DNA of 64,000 bases from Pararge aegeria. Its lineage: Eukaryota > Arthropoda > Insecta > Lepidoptera > Nymphalidae. The stretch spans positions 4,154,001 to 4,218,000 of the forward strand of contig NC_053183.1 of NCBI RefSeq assembly GCF_905163445.1. Direction: 5' to 3'. Below the pieces are notes generated by a model. It worked only from the letters and a program-made list of their open reading frames with translations, was not told the origin of the DNA and ran no database searches. Below, in pieces: positions 63,774 to 64,000 of this stretch (its first letter is position 1; every line of letters begins with the position of its first letter). Made by a program: the position numbers and the translations under genes.

Positions 63774-64000
63774 CGTACTGCACGATGGCTTGAGATGTCA
63801 TATATTTGATAGAATGAACTCTTCCGTTTGATCATAGCTCATTTGTAGTAGCCATGTACTAATTTTCGTTTTAGCTAGGTATTTAGTCATTGGATAGATA
63901 TTTTATTTTTAAATTGATACGCAAGTAAATACCCACTGATTAATACAATCTTCTCTTATAAACTCCTATTTACATAATCATTTAAAAATATAATCCATAC

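Noticed and set aside
1..64000. CRISPR arrays, operons, bacterial terminators
   Set aside because: The DNA is from an animal nuclear genome. The short regular repeats are microsatellites or TE arrays, and no spacer-repeat pattern exists.

Overview
This window is eukaryotic, intron-containing DNA from an insect, almost certainly a moth or butterfly (Lepidoptera). It is AT-rich, full of decayed transposable elements (TEs), and has no bacterial-style gene packing. Three kinds of tRNA-derived SINE, Helitrons ending in the 'CTAG' motif and several LINE 3' tails are of types I associate with lepidopteran genomes. The species cannot be fixed from the sequence.

Only one host gene is visible: an arrestin on the + strand. 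Five exons join in frame with consensus splice sites: 23869-23922 (5' UTR plus start), 24963-25127, 40321-40441, 47461-47608 and 48288-48444. Together they give about 207 residues, roughly the N-domain of arrestin. The rest of the gene was not found and probably lies beyond position 64000. Intron 2 (15.2 kb) is almost wholly TE-derived.

Everything else is mobile DNA or unexplained AT-rich sequence. 0-10 kb: a pogo/Tigger-like transposase tail, a foldback, SINEs and a GC-rich repeat split by a TA-flanked MITE. 10-24 kb: RTE-type and other LINE fragments, a Helitron, a 1.5-kb hAT element with an exact 8-bp target duplication, and a 277-bp solo LTR with an ATAG duplication. 24-40 kb (arrestin introns): SINEs, TIR repeats, RTE fragments and a 143-bp hAT MITE. 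42.9-46.3 kb: the most complete LINE, with an intact endonuclease region but a deleted reverse-transcriptase core. 47-64 kb: more LINE, SINE and Helitron pieces, two 144-bp hAT MITEs with exact target duplications, and a 34-bp perfect palindrome in a repeat shared with the left end of the window.

The least explained item is the GC-rich module at 8210-8433 and 32455-32690. It encodes two adjacent hairpins, and one of them shows a compensatory base-pair change between the copies. This hints at a selected structured RNA of unknown identity.
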